DNA of 64,000 nucleotides from Arthrobacter_N sp051262515 (GTDB lineage: Bacteria; Actinomycetota; Actinomycetes; Actinomycetales; Micrococcaceae): positions 103,411-167,410 of the forward strand of contig NZ_JBIMER010000007.1 of the NCBI RefSeq assembly GCF_051262515.1. Direction: 5' to 3'. The notes beneath the pieces are model-generated. The model had not been told where the DNA came from and did not search any database. It saw nothing but the letters and a program-made list of their open reading frames with translations. Within the stretch, counting starts at the first letter, position 1. Each line of letters starts with the position of its first letter. The position numbers and the translations under genes are program-made. Of the stretch, positions 38,878 through 47,340 are shown piece by piece.

Positions 38878-40509
38878 ATGACCACCACAACCCCCACAGG
38901 AGCGCTACTGAGCGTGCGCGGACTGAGCATCACCTACGGCTCCGGAAGGGAGGCCGTGCTGGCGGGCGACCGTCTGGACCTGACGCTGCGCACTGGCGAG
39001 ATCGTCGCGCTGGTCGGCGAGTCCGGCTCCGGGAAGAGCACCCTGGCCAAAGCGATCATCGGGCTGCTCCCCGCGAACGCCCACCTCGACGGTGCCATCG
39101 ACTTCGCGGGCGCCGACCTGCTCTCCCTTCCGGAGCGGACACTTGAACGCATGCGCGGTAAGAGCATCGGAATGGTCCCGCAGGATCCGGGCGCCTCGCT
39201 GGACCCCGTGCAAACCGTGGGTTCCCAAGTCGCCGAGGTGTTCCGGCTCCACCCGGACGGCCGCAGGCGCTCACGGGCGGAACTCCGCGCCGAGGTGGTC
39301 CGCCTGTTCGAGACGGTGGGGATCGACCGCCCCGAGGAGAGACTGGGACAGTATCCCCACGAGCTTTCCGGTGGATTGAAGCAACGTGTGCTGATCGCCA
39401 TCGCGTTCTGCCTCAATCCCCAGCTGTTGATCGCCGACGAACCGACGTCCGCACTGGATGTGACGGTGCAGCGCACGGTTCTGGACGTCTTCACGCGGCT
39501 GGCCCGGGAACGCGGAACCGCCGTCATTTTCGTGACCCACGACCTGGCCGTCGCAACGGACCTGGCCGACCGGATCGTGGTGATGCAGCGGGGGAGGATC
39601 CGCGAGGACCGCCCCGTGCTGGACATCCTCACCCGTCCGGAGGACGAATACACGGTTCGCCTGTTGGCGGAGGCGGCCCCGACGGCGCCGATCAAGCGGC
39701 CAGGTAACGACGCCGGAACGCAAGCCCCAGCGATCGAGGTCTCCGGACTCGCCAAAGCGTTCGGCCGGGGAAAGTCCGAACACCTGGCCGTCGACGGCGT
39801 CTCGTTCGCCGTTCGCCCGGGCACCACGTTCGCGCTCGTCGGCGAATCCGGATCCGGAAAGTCGACCACCGCTCGGATGATAATGAGGCTGCTCGATCCC
39901 ACCGGGGGGACCGTGCGGATCGACGGACGCGACGTCACCGGACTCCGCGGAACCGGCAAGCGGGAGCTCTGGCGCGGACTGCAGCTGGTGTATCAGAACC
40001 CCGATTCCGCTCTGGACCCGAGGCTCTCGGTGGAGGACCTCGTGGCTGAACCCCTGAACAGCTACCGCGTGGGCAGCCGGACCGAACGCAAAGCCAAGGT
40101 CGCCGAGCTCCTCGGCCAGGTGAGCCTGCCGACACGGGTCGCACCGCTGCGCGCCCGCGAGCTGTCTGGTGGCCAGCGGCAGCGTGTAGCCATCGCGCGG
40201 GCATTGGCCCTGGGCGCCCGCACGCTGGTGCTGGACGAGGCGCTTTCGGCACTGGACGTCCTCACGCAGGCGCAGATCCTCGCGCTCCTTGAGGACCTGC
40301 AGTCGCGGCTCGGCCTGTCCTATCTGTTCATTTCGCACGACCTGCACATTGTCGAGCGCATCTCGCACGACGTCGGGGTCATGCGCCGCGGACGTCTGGT
40401 TGAAACCGGTCCCACGGCGGGCGTCTTCGCGGATCCGCAGAGCGAATACACGTCGCTGCTGCTGGACGCGAACCCGGGGCACAGGCTGCGCGAACTCGCG
40501 GCCCTCTAG
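38878..40509 (+). CDS. Fused double ABC ATPase (DppD-DppF type)
   Basis: The 543-residue protein contains two complete ATPase modules in one chain. The first has Walker A GESGSGKSTLAKA and signature LSGGLKQRV; the second has GESGSGKSTTARM and LSGGQRQRV. In most dipeptide transporters these are two proteins, DppD and DppF; fused forms are known. The first signature has L in place of the usual Q (GGLKQR), a common variant. It energises the permeases just upstream. The ATG is preceded by GACGAGG, 15 bases after the DppC-like stop. Confidence 0.9.
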   Translation: MTTTTPTGALLSVRGLSITYGSGREAVLAGDRLDLTLRTGEIVALVGESGSGKSTLAKAIIGLLPANAHLDGAIDFAGADLLSLPERTLERMRGKSIGMVPQDPGASLDPVQTVGSQVAEVFRLHPDGRRRSRAELRAEVVRLFETVGIDRPEERLGQYPHELSGGLKQRVLIAIAFCLNPQLLIADEPTSALDVTVQRTVLDVFTRLARERGTAVIFVTHDLAVATDLADRIVVMQRGRIREDRPVLDILTRPEDEYTVRLLAEAAPTAPIKRPGNDAGTQAPAIEVSGLAKAFGRGKSEHLAVDGVSFAVRPGTTFALVGESGSGKSTTARMIMRLLDPTGGTVRIDGRDVTGLRGTGKRELWRGLQLVYQNPDSALDPRLSVEDLVAEPLNSYRVGSRTERKAKVAELLGQVSLPTRVAPLRARELSGGQRQRVAIARALALGARTLVLDEALSALDVLTQAQILALLEDLQSRLGLSYLFISHDLHIVERISHDVGVMRRGRLVETGPTAGVFADPQSEYTSLLLDANPGHRLRELAAL

Positions 40510-40538
40510 AGAACAACATCGAATCCGAAGGAAGTCAC

Positions 40539-41789
40539 ATGGCCACCAGTCTCAAGCAACGGCAATCAACCGAAGCCAACTACGCGGGACTCGCCGCTCG
40601 GTTCCGCCCCGTGTTCGACCGCATCGCCGCGGGCGCGCAGGAGCGAGAAGCAACCCGCACGCTGCCGTTCGAGCAGGTGCGGTGGCTGAAGGAATCCGGA
40701 TTCACGGCACTTCGTGTCCCGGCCGTGCACGGCGGAGCGGAAATCAGCCACGAGCACCTCTTCCGCCTGCTCGTCGAGCTGGCCGAGGCCGACTCGAACG
40801 TGTCCCATCTGCTGCGCAGCCACTTCGCGTTCGGCGAGACCGTCGCGCTGCAGCCCCTGGAGTTCCAGGAGCGCTGGTTCCCGCGGGTGCTCGACGGAGA
40901 AATCTTCGGAAACGCCGCCACCGAGCGCTCCGGAAACGCCCTGGGCACGACGGCGACCAAGCTGCGCCGCGCGGAAGGGCACTGGTTACTGGCCGGGGAG
41001 AAGTTCTACACCACCGGCAGCATCTTCGCGGATTGGGTGGTCGTCATGGCCAGCACGGAGGGTGTCGAGGGCCGCCAGTACGCGCTGGTTCGGGTTGACG
41101 ATCCCAAGGTCACCATCCTCGACGACTGGGACGGCTTCGGTCAGCCCCTGACCGGCACCGGAACCGCCATCTTCGACGACGTCGAGGTCGCCGAGCAGGA
41201 CATCATCCTCCGCAAGGTATCCAGCACGCTGGAACCCGCGTTCTTCCAGTTGGTCCTGCTTTCCGTCCTGGCGGGGATCGGGCGCGCGGCCCTGCGGGAG
41301 GCCTCGGCGATCGTGCGCACACGGACGCGGACGTTCAACACCGGATCCGGCGACCTGTTCCGCAACGATCCGCTGATCCAGGAACGCGTCGGTCAAATCG
41401 CCGCCGGAGTGTACGCGGCCGAAGCCATTGTCGCGGCCGCGGCGCGCGATCTGGACGCCGCCGTCGACCCCGGTCTGGGCTTGGACGAGGCCTCCGCGTT
41501 CCTGCGCGCGGAACTCGCGGTGCAGTCCGCCCACGTCACCGTCCCGAAGCTGGTCCTGGACGCCGCGGGCGCGCTGTTCGATGTGACGGGCGCCTCCGCC
41601 ACCTCCCGGGGCAAGGCCCTCGACCGCTACTGGCGCAACGCCCGCACCGTCGCCACGCACAACCCGGTGGTGTTCAAGGCGAGGTCCGTGGGCGACTTCC
41701 ACATCAACGGAACCATTCCGACCGGGCTGAACAGCATCGGCGAGGCGACCGCCGGTTCGGCCGTCGCCGCCACAGAAGGGAACAAGTAG
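40539..41789 (+). CDS. Acyl-CoA dehydrogenase-fold flavin monooxygenase (DszC/SfnB-like), paralogue B
   Basis: The 416-residue protein is a close paralogue of the one at 33489. It shares LLVELAEADSNVSHLLRSH, WDGFGQPLTGTGTAIFDDV and YWRNARTVATHNPVVFKARSVGD in the same order and spacing. This is the DszC/SfnB group of the acyl-CoA dehydrogenase fold, whose members oxidise organosulfur compounds with reduced flavin. It is preceded by GAAGGAAG and sits between the transporter and an NtaA/DszA-like enzyme, ending two bases before the latter. In the Dsz pathway a DszC-like and a DszA-like enzyme act in sequence on sulfide and sulfone; a similar two-step oxidation could occur here, with a different substrate. 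Confidence 0.82.
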   Translation: MATSLKQRQSTEANYAGLAARFRPVFDRIAAGAQEREATRTLPFEQVRWLKESGFTALRVPAVHGGAEISHEHLFRLLVELAEADSNVSHLLRSHFAFGETVALQPLEFQERWFPRVLDGEIFGNAATERSGNALGTTATKLRRAEGHWLLAGEKFYTTGSIFADWVVVMASTEGVEGRQYALVRVDDPKVTILDDWDGFGQPLTGTGTAIFDDVEVAEQDIILRKVSSTLEPAFFQLVLLSVLAGIGRAALREASAIVRTRTRTFNTGSGDLFRNDPLIQERVGQIAAGVYAAEAIVAAAARDLDAAVDPGLGLDEASAFLRAELAVQSAHVTVPKLVLDAAGALFDVTGASATSRGKALDRYWRNARTVATHNPVVFKARSVGDFHINGTIPTGLNSIGEATAGSAVAATEGNK

Positions 41790-41791
41790 AC

Positions 41792-43225
41792 ATGGGAACC
41801 TTCGAGAACAGGCCGCGCCTTTTGCTGAGCGCGTTCCTCATGAACACGCCCAGCCACATCCTCGGTGGCCAGTGGCGGCACCCGCGGGCACAGCAGCACC
41901 GCTTCCACGAACTTTCGCTGTGGACCGACCTGGCCCGCGAGCTGGAGGAGGCGAAGTTCGACAACCTGTTTTTCGCCGACGTGGTTGGTCTTTACGGGAA
42001 CCACGAGGGCGGTTGGGCATCCCACGTGCGCAAGGGCATGCAGGTCCCCTCGCACGACCCGCTGGTTCTCTTGTCCGCGCTGGCCGCCACCACCGAGCAC
42101 ATCGGCCTGGCGATGACCAGTTCCGTGATCCAGTCCGAGCCGTACCAGTTGGCGCGTCAGCTCTCCACCCTGGACCACATCTCCGGCGGACGCGTGGCGT
42201 GGAACGTGGTGACCAGCGTGCTGGAGAACTCGCACCGCAACTTCGGCGCCGACGGCCTCACGGCCCACGACGACCGCTATGACTGGGCCGACGAGTACAT
42301 GGAGGCCGCCTACAAGCTGTGGGAAGGGTCTTGGGACGACGGCGCGGTCCTCGCCGACAAGGACAGCGGCGTCTTCGCCGACCCGTCCAAGGTCAACAAG
42401 ATCCACCACAAGGGTGCCCGCTATTCGATCGAGGGACCGCACCTGGCGATCCCGAGCCCGCAGCGCACGCCGTTCCTGTTCCAGGCGGGCAGCTCCACCC
42501 GGGGCCGTGCCTTCGCGGCCGCCAACGCCGAGGCGACGTTCCTGTTCGCCCCGCATACGGACTACGTGCGGAAGCAGGTGGACCAGTTACGCGTACTGGA
42601 GGCGCAAGCCGGACGGTCCGCCGGCGATGTCAAGGTCTTCGCGGGGCTCTCCTTCGTTGTCGGCAGCACGGAGGAGGAAGCGCGGCGCAAGGAGGCCGAG
42701 TTCGACGAGTACCTGGATCCGCACGCGATCATCGCCCACATCGGCGGCGGCATCGGCGTCGACCTGGGCGGGTTGGACCTCGACACGCCGCTCGGCGAGC
42801 TGGAGACCGAGGGTGCGCGCGGCGTGCTCGAGGCCGCGATCGCAGCCGTGCCCGGCGGCAAGCCCACGATCGGCGATCTGGCCCGCTACCGGGCCAAGGC
42901 GCAGCAGATCGCTGGAACGCCGGAACAGATCGTCGACGAGTTGGAGCGATGGCAGGACGCTGGCACGGACGGGGTCAACGTCATGAACCAGATCCTCCCG
43001 GAGTCCTACACCGATTTCATCGAGGGGGTGCTGCCGGAGCTCCGCCGGCGCGGGCTTGCCCAAACCGAGTACGCCCCGGGGACGTTGCGCGAAAAGGTCT
43101 TCGGCCGCGGCGCTCACCTCGAGTCCAGCCACCCCGCGGCCCGGTACCGCGGGGCTTTCGCCCGGCACTCCGCAGCGGCAACCGAGGCCCCGTTGGAGGC
43201 GAGCGGGATCGACGCGGCCCGCTGA
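41792..43225 (+). CDS. Luciferase-like monooxygenase, NtaA/SnaA/DszA family
   Basis: The 477-residue protein has the NtaA/DszA features: LLLSAFLMNTPSHILGGQWRHP at the start, then NLFFADVVGLYG, LDHISGGRVAWNVVTSV and FQAGSSTRGRAFAA. The family uses FMNH2 and oxygen supplied by a separate reductase, and cleaves C-N or C-S bonds: DszA opens the sulfone ring of dibenzothiophene sulfone, NtaA attacks nitrilotriacetate. The position as last gene of a SAM-riboswitch operon favours a C-S cleaving role. The C-terminal 30 residues are variable. Its own reductase is not in the operon. Confidence 0.85.
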   Translation: MGTFENRPRLLLSAFLMNTPSHILGGQWRHPRAQQHRFHELSLWTDLARELEEAKFDNLFFADVVGLYGNHEGGWASHVRKGMQVPSHDPLVLLSALAATTEHIGLAMTSSVIQSEPYQLARQLSTLDHISGGRVAWNVVTSVLENSHRNFGADGLTAHDDRYDWADEYMEAAYKLWEGSWDDGAVLADKDSGVFADPSKVNKIHHKGARYSIEGPHLAIPSPQRTPFLFQAGSSTRGRAFAAANAEATFLFAPHTDYVRKQVDQLRVLEAQAGRSAGDVKVFAGLSFVVGSTEEEARRKEAEFDEYLDPHAIIAHIGGGIGVDLGGLDLDTPLGELETEGARGVLEAAIAAVPGGKPTIGDLARYRAKAQQIAGTPEQIVDELERWQDAGTDGVNVMNQILPESYTDFIEGVLPELRRRGLAQTEYAPGTLREKVFGRGAHLESSHPAARYRGAFARHSAAATEAPLEASGIDAAR

Positions 43226-43244
43226 CACCTGAGCCAACCCGCTC

Positions 43245-43275
43245 GCTCATCTGAGCATCCGACATGGCTCAAATG
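43245..43275. promoter_or_regulatory. SorC-type operator half-sites upstream of mtlD
   Basis: GCTCATCTGA (43245-43254) and TCAAATG (43269-43275) resemble the TCAAATGAGC/GCTCATTTGA elements between the SorC-type regulator and the polyol ABC genes at 47.2 kb. TATGCT at 43277-43282 could be the -10 of mtlD. The elements thus lie over the promoter; regulator assignment is inferred. Confidence 0.5.
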
Positions 43276-43320
43276 TTATGCTCGTCTCACTTTCGTCTCT
43301 CCGACCGACGGGAACGTGTG

Positions 43321-44805
43321 ATGGGCCAGCTCAACAACCAGACGCTCGACCAACTGGACGCCGCCGTGGCGGTCCCGACCTACGCCCTCGAGAAGCGCCG
43401 GGTCGGGATCGTCCATTTCGGCGTCGGGGGATTCCACCGCGCGCACCAGGCGCTGTACCTCGACCGGCTGATGTCGGCCGGCCGGGACCTCGACTGGGCC
43501 ATCTGCGGCGTCGGACTGATGCCGCACGATTCCGCCATGCGCGACGCCCTCGCCGCCCAGGACCACCTCTACACGCTTGTCGAGAAGGCCCCGGACGGCA
43601 CGCGCCAAGCGCGGGTGATCGGGTCCATCGCCCGCTACCTCTTCGCGCCCGACGACCCGGAGGCCGTGCTTGCCCAGCTGACCGACCCGGACGTCCGCAT
43701 CGTTTCCCTCACCGTCACCGAGGGGGGCTACAACTACAACCAGGCCACCGGCGAATTCAACGCCGAGAACCCCGCCGTGGCCGCCGACCTGCGCCCCGGC
43801 GCCGTCCCGGGCACCACCTTCGGTTTCGTGGTCGAGGCGCTGCGCCGACGTCGGGAGGCCGGAACGCCGCCGTTCACCGTGTTGAGCTGCGACAACATCC
43901 AGGGCAACGGCCACCTCGCGGGCAGGGTCTTCACGGCCTTCGCCGAGCTGCGTGACCCCGAACTGGCCGCATGGATCCGCGCCAACGTCGCCTTCCCGAG
44001 CTCCATGGTGGACCGCATCACGCCCGTGACCACGGACGCGGACCGGGAGACGGTCGCCTCCGAGTACGGGATCGACGACCGCTGGCCCGTGGTCAGCGAG
44101 GACTTCCTCCAGTGGGTGCTCGAGGACAACTTCACGGCCGGCCGCCCCGCCTGGGAGGAGGCCGGCGTCCAGATGGTCTCCGACGTCGAGCCCTACGAAC
44201 TCATGAAGCTCCGCCTGCTTAACGCCAGCCACCAGGGGATGGCCTACCTGGGCTACCTGGCCGGGTACCGCTACGCGCACGAGGTCTGCCAGGACCCGGA
44301 TTTCGTCGGCTTCCTGACCGCCTACATGGACCTCGAGGCGACGCCCACCCTGCAGCCGGTCCCGGGAATCGACCTCGCGGCCTACAAGCTCCAACTGATC
44401 GAACGCTTCGCCAACGAGCAGGTCAAGGACACGCTGGCCCGCCTCGCCGCCGAATCCTCGGACCGCATCCCCACCTGGCTCGTCCCGGTCATCCGGCAAA
44501 ACCTGCACGACGGCGGTGCGGTGCGCCTCAGCGCGGCCATCGTCGCGTCGTGGGCCCGCTACGCGGAGGGGACCGACGAACAGGGCCGTCCCATTGAGGT
44601 CGTCGACCGTCTCCGCGACCGGGTCATGGCGGCGGCCGGCCGGAACGGCGAGGACCCGTTGGCGTTCCTGCGCGACCGCGGCCTCTTCGGGGACCTCACC
44701 GAGCGTCCGGAGTTCACCCGGGCCTACACCGACGCCCTCGACACGTTGCGTTCGGAGGGTGCGACGGCGCTCGTCACCCGACTGCGCGACGCCGGCTGGC
44801 GCTAG
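43321..44805 (+). CDS. mtlD: Mannitol/arabitol dehydrogenase (long-chain polyol dehydrogenase)
   Basis: The 494-residue protein belongs to the mannitol 2-dehydrogenase family: VGIVHFGVGGFHRAHQALYLDRL at the NAD-binding end and the catalytic pattern KLRLLNASH (K-x4-N-x2-H) with GMAYLGYL after it. The length, near 490, fits the polyol dehydrogenases that make fructose from mannitol or xylulose from arabitol, rather than mannitol-1-phosphate dehydrogenase. The neighbouring xylulokinase makes D-arabitol a good candidate substrate alongside mannitol. I chose the ATG at 43321; a GTG three bases earlier is possible. Confidence 0.88.
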   Translation: MGQLNNQTLDQLDAAVAVPTYALEKRRVGIVHFGVGGFHRAHQALYLDRLMSAGRDLDWAICGVGLMPHDSAMRDALAAQDHLYTLVEKAPDGTRQARVIGSIARYLFAPDDPEAVLAQLTDPDVRIVSLTVTEGGYNYNQATGEFNAENPAVAADLRPGAVPGTTFGFVVEALRRRREAGTPPFTVLSCDNIQGNGHLAGRVFTAFAELRDPELAAWIRANVAFPSSMVDRITPVTTDADRETVASEYGIDDRWPVVSEDFLQWVLEDNFTAGRPAWEEAGVQMVSDVEPYELMKLRLLNASHQGMAYLGYLAGYRYAHEVCQDPDFVGFLTAYMDLEATPTLQPVPGIDLAAYKLQLIERFANEQVKDTLARLAAESSDRIPTWLVPVIRQNLHDGGAVRLSAAIVASWARYAEGTDEQGRPIEVVDRLRDRVMAAAGRNGEDPLAFLRDRGLFGDLTERPEFTRAYTDALDTLRSEGATALVTRLRDAGWR

Positions 44806-44817
44806 CCGCGCCTCCGG

Positions 44818-46221
44818 CTACACCCCGTACAGGCGCAGCCGCTCCGCGGCGTACCGCTCGCGCACTTCGCGGCCCCAGCCCGCGCCCGCGGGGACGTGCG
44901 TCGCGTCGAGCCGGCGTTCCCACGTCGGAAGCGTGCCGGTGGCCGCCCAAAGGGCCTGCCGCGCCGCCCCGAGCGCCACGTACTCTCCCGCGGCGGGGAC
45001 GTCCACCGTGCGGCCGAAGATCTCCGGCGCGGCGGTGCGCAACGCGTGGGACCTGGACCCGCCACCGATCAGCAGCACCCTGTCCGCCGGAGCCGTCGCC
45101 GACTCCAGGGCATCCGCGGCGTCGGCCAGCGAATTGAGGACGCCCAGCACGGACGCCCGCGCCACGTTCGGCCGGGTGAGGCCCGCGCGGCTGATTCCGG
45201 TCAGGGCGCCGCGCGCGGCGGGCAGGTTCGGCGTGCGCTCGCCGTCGAAGTAGGGCATCATCAGCGGTGCCGCGGCGGAGGGATCTGCTTCGCAGGCCAG
45301 GGCGTCGAATTCCTGGAGTCCCACCCCCAGCAGCTCCGCCGTCGTGGACATGACCCGGGCCGCGTTGATGACGGCGAGCAGCGGCAGGAACCCGCCCCCG
45401 GCGTCGGCGAACCCCGCGACCGCCCCGCTCGGGTCCGGGGCGGGTGCGTCCGGGACGGAGGCGAACACGGTCCCCGAGGTGCCGATGGAGACGGCCACCT
45501 CCCCGGAGGCCATCCCCAACCCCAGCGCCGCGGCGGCGTTGTCCCCGGCCCCCGCGGACACGGGCACCGGACCGGCGTTCCACTCCGGTAGCAGCGTTCC
45601 CCCGGCCGCACCCGGCGCGATCACCTCCGGCAACTCAGGAACCCGCCCGAAGTACTCCTCGAGGAGGTCCTCGCGGTACCCGTCCCGGGCGCTGAAGTAG
45701 GCGGTGCCGGTCGCGTCGGAGCGGTCCGTGAACCACTGCCCCGTCAGCGCGTGGTTCAGGTAGTCGTGGGGGAGCACCACGCGCGCGGTCCGCGCGGCGG
45801 CGTCCGGGCGGTGCTTCGCCATCCACGCCAGCTTGGTCAGCGTGAAGGACGGCACCGGGACGCACCCCACGGCCTCGGCCCAGAACTCCGCGCCGCGCTC
45901 GTCCACCATGGCCCGGGCGGCGTCCGCGCTGCGCACGTCGTTCCACAGCAGGGCGTCGTGGACGGGCTCGCCGGCGTCGTCGAGCGCGACCATGCCGTGT
46001 TGCTGTGCGGCCAGCCCGACGCCGAGGATCCGCTCCCGGCTGCCGGGTGCCGCCTGCTCCCATGCGGAACGCAGGGCGGCGATCCAGACGCGCGGATCGA
46101 CGCTGCTGCCGTCGGGATGGGCCGCGCTCGCGGAACGCAGCACCTCGCCGGTTTCCGCGTCGACGACCAGTACCTTGCAGGATTGGGTGGACGAATCCAC
46201 CCCGACCACGGCGTCCATCAT
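44818..46221 (-). CDS. xylB: Xylulokinase
   Basis: The 467-residue FGGY-family kinase begins AVVGVDSSTQSCKVLVVD, the phosphate-binding start of the fold, and has LAAQQHGMV, the aspartate-bearing AGAGDNAAAALGLG, and the ATP-site GGGSRSHALR. These match xylulokinase, which phosphorylates D-xylulose into the pentose phosphate pathway. Tandem ATG codons overlap the SorC stop (ATGATG), and AGGAG precedes them, so it is translated with the regulator. It converges on mtlD with a 12-base gap. Together with mtlD it would complete arabitol breakdown. Confidence 0.9.
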   Translation of the reverse strand: MMDAVVGVDSSTQSCKVLVVDAETGEVLRSASAAHPDGSSVDPRVWIAALRSAWEQAAPGSRERILGVGLAAQQHGMVALDDAGEPVHDALLWNDVRSADAARAMVDERGAEFWAEAVGCVPVPSFTLTKLAWMAKHRPDAAARTARVVLPHDYLNHALTGQWFTDRSDATGTAYFSARDGYREDLLEEYFGRVPELPEVIAPGAAGGTLLPEWNAGPVPVSAGAGDNAAAALGLGMASGEVAVSIGTSGTVFASVPDAPAPDPSGAVAGFADAGGGFLPLLAVINAARVMSTTAELLGVGLQEFDALACEADPSAAAPLMMPYFDGERTPNLPAARGALTGISRAGLTRPNVARASVLGVLNSLADAADALESATAPADRVLLIGGGSRSHALRTAAPEIFGRTVDVPAAGEYVALGAARQALWAATGTLPTWERRLDATHVPAGAGWGREVRERYAAERLRLYGV

Positions 46222-47174
46222 GCTTCTCCTTCGCTCGGTTCGGCTGATTCCAGTTCCGCAAGCAGCGCGGCGGCCAGGGGCTCGTCGACCACGAGGTGGT
46301 TGACCAGTCCGGCCCGCACGGCCGCGAAGACGCCGGGCGCCCCGTTCGCGCCGCGCGCCACCGCCAGGACGGCCGGGGTCCGGCGCAACTGGTCCAGTCC
46401 GACGGCGATCACGCGCCCGTCGAGTGTCCCCGCGACCGCGGACCCGTCGGCGGCGATCAACCGCCCGGAGACCTCCCCAACGGCCCCGGCTCGCAGGGCC
46501 TCGAGCCGTTCGGCCTCCCCGACGCGCTGCCACACCGTGGAATGGCCCTCCGTCCACGTGCCGAGTGCGACGACGGCGATGTCCAGCGAGTCGGCACGGT
46601 CGAGGGCCGCACTGATTTCCGGCTGGCGGCGCAGGCTCGCGGCGGTTTCGGCGCTCTCCACCAACAACGGGGCCGGAAGCGGCCATACCCTACCGCCGGA
46701 TACGAGCCCGAGGCGGTGCAGGAGTTGCCCGGAGCCGCCGTCGTTCCCGATGGTGAGGTCCCCGGCCAGCTGGACCATGTCGCAACCGGGCAGGGAGGGC
46801 AGGTGCGCGGCCATCAGGTTCAGGGTGCGGGACCAGGAGACGCCAACCGTCGCGCCGGGGACCACGATGTCCGCCAAGACGCCGGCGGCGGCGCGGGCCA
46901 GGGTGTCGCGGCCGTCGTCGCCCGGCTGCGGTGCCCGTGCGACCTCGACGGAGAGCAGGCCGAGCGCCTCCGCCAGTCCCTCGGCGCCGGCGGCGACCAG
47001 ATGCGGACGGTGGATGGTGATGTTCACGATCCCCTCCCGCTTCGCCTCTTCGAGGTAGCGGGCCACTTGGAAACGGGAGATTCCATGGGTGCGCGCGATC
47101 TCCACCTTGGAGGCGTTGTCCAGGTAGTAGAGCGCCGCGATATCGGCCAGCATCCGCTGGTGCCGTGCGTGCAT
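46218..47174 (-). CDS. SorC/DeoR-type sugar-binding transcriptional regulator
   Basis: The 318-residue protein has an N-terminal helix-turn-helix (LYYLDNASKVEIARTHGISRFQVARYLEEAKREGIV) and a sugar-phosphate-binding domain of the SorC/CggR type, with GATVGVSWSRTLN and VALGTWTEG. AGGAG lies six bases before the ATG. It is divergent from the polyol ABC operon, and overlaps xylB at its end. Three copies of a TCAAATGAGC element lie in the divergent region, and variants lie upstream of mtlD, so it probably controls the whole polyol cluster in response to a phosphorylated sugar or polyol. Confidence 0.87.
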   Translation of the reverse strand: MHARHQRMLADIAALYYLDNASKVEIARTHGISRFQVARYLEEAKREGIVNITIHRPHLVAAGAEGLAEALGLLSVEVARAPQPGDDGRDTLARAAAGVLADIVVPGATVGVSWSRTLNLMAAHLPSLPGCDMVQLAGDLTIGNDGGSGQLLHRLGLVSGGRVWPLPAPLLVESAETAASLRRQPEISAALDRADSLDIAVVALGTWTEGHSTVWQRVGEAERLEALRAGAVGEVSGRLIAADGSAVAGTLDGRVIAVGLDQLRRTPAVLAVARGANGAPGVFAAVRAGLVNHLVVDEPLAAALLAELESAEPSEGEA

Positions 47175-47225
47175 GCATCGCTCCTAGTTTTGGGCCGGAT
47201 TGCCACTTCTGAGCGTCACGGCCTT

Positions 47226-47290
47226 GCTCATTTGATCTTATATGACTAGAGTCACAATTCAAATGAGCGATATTCGACAATCAAATGAGC
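47226..47290. promoter_or_regulatory. Phased operator array between the SorC gene and the polyol ABC genes
   Basis: GCTCATTTGA (47226-47235) is the exact inverse of TCAAATGAGC at 47259-47268 and again at 47281-47290. The centres are 33 and 22 bases apart, that is three and two DNA turns, so all three face the same side of the helix. This is what a cooperative tetrameric regulator such as SorC/CggR would need. Confidence 0.7.
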
Positions 47291-47340
47291 GCCGGTTCGG
47301 ACCGGACACCAGCCAGGCCGGACCAACGAGGAGCCGTTCC

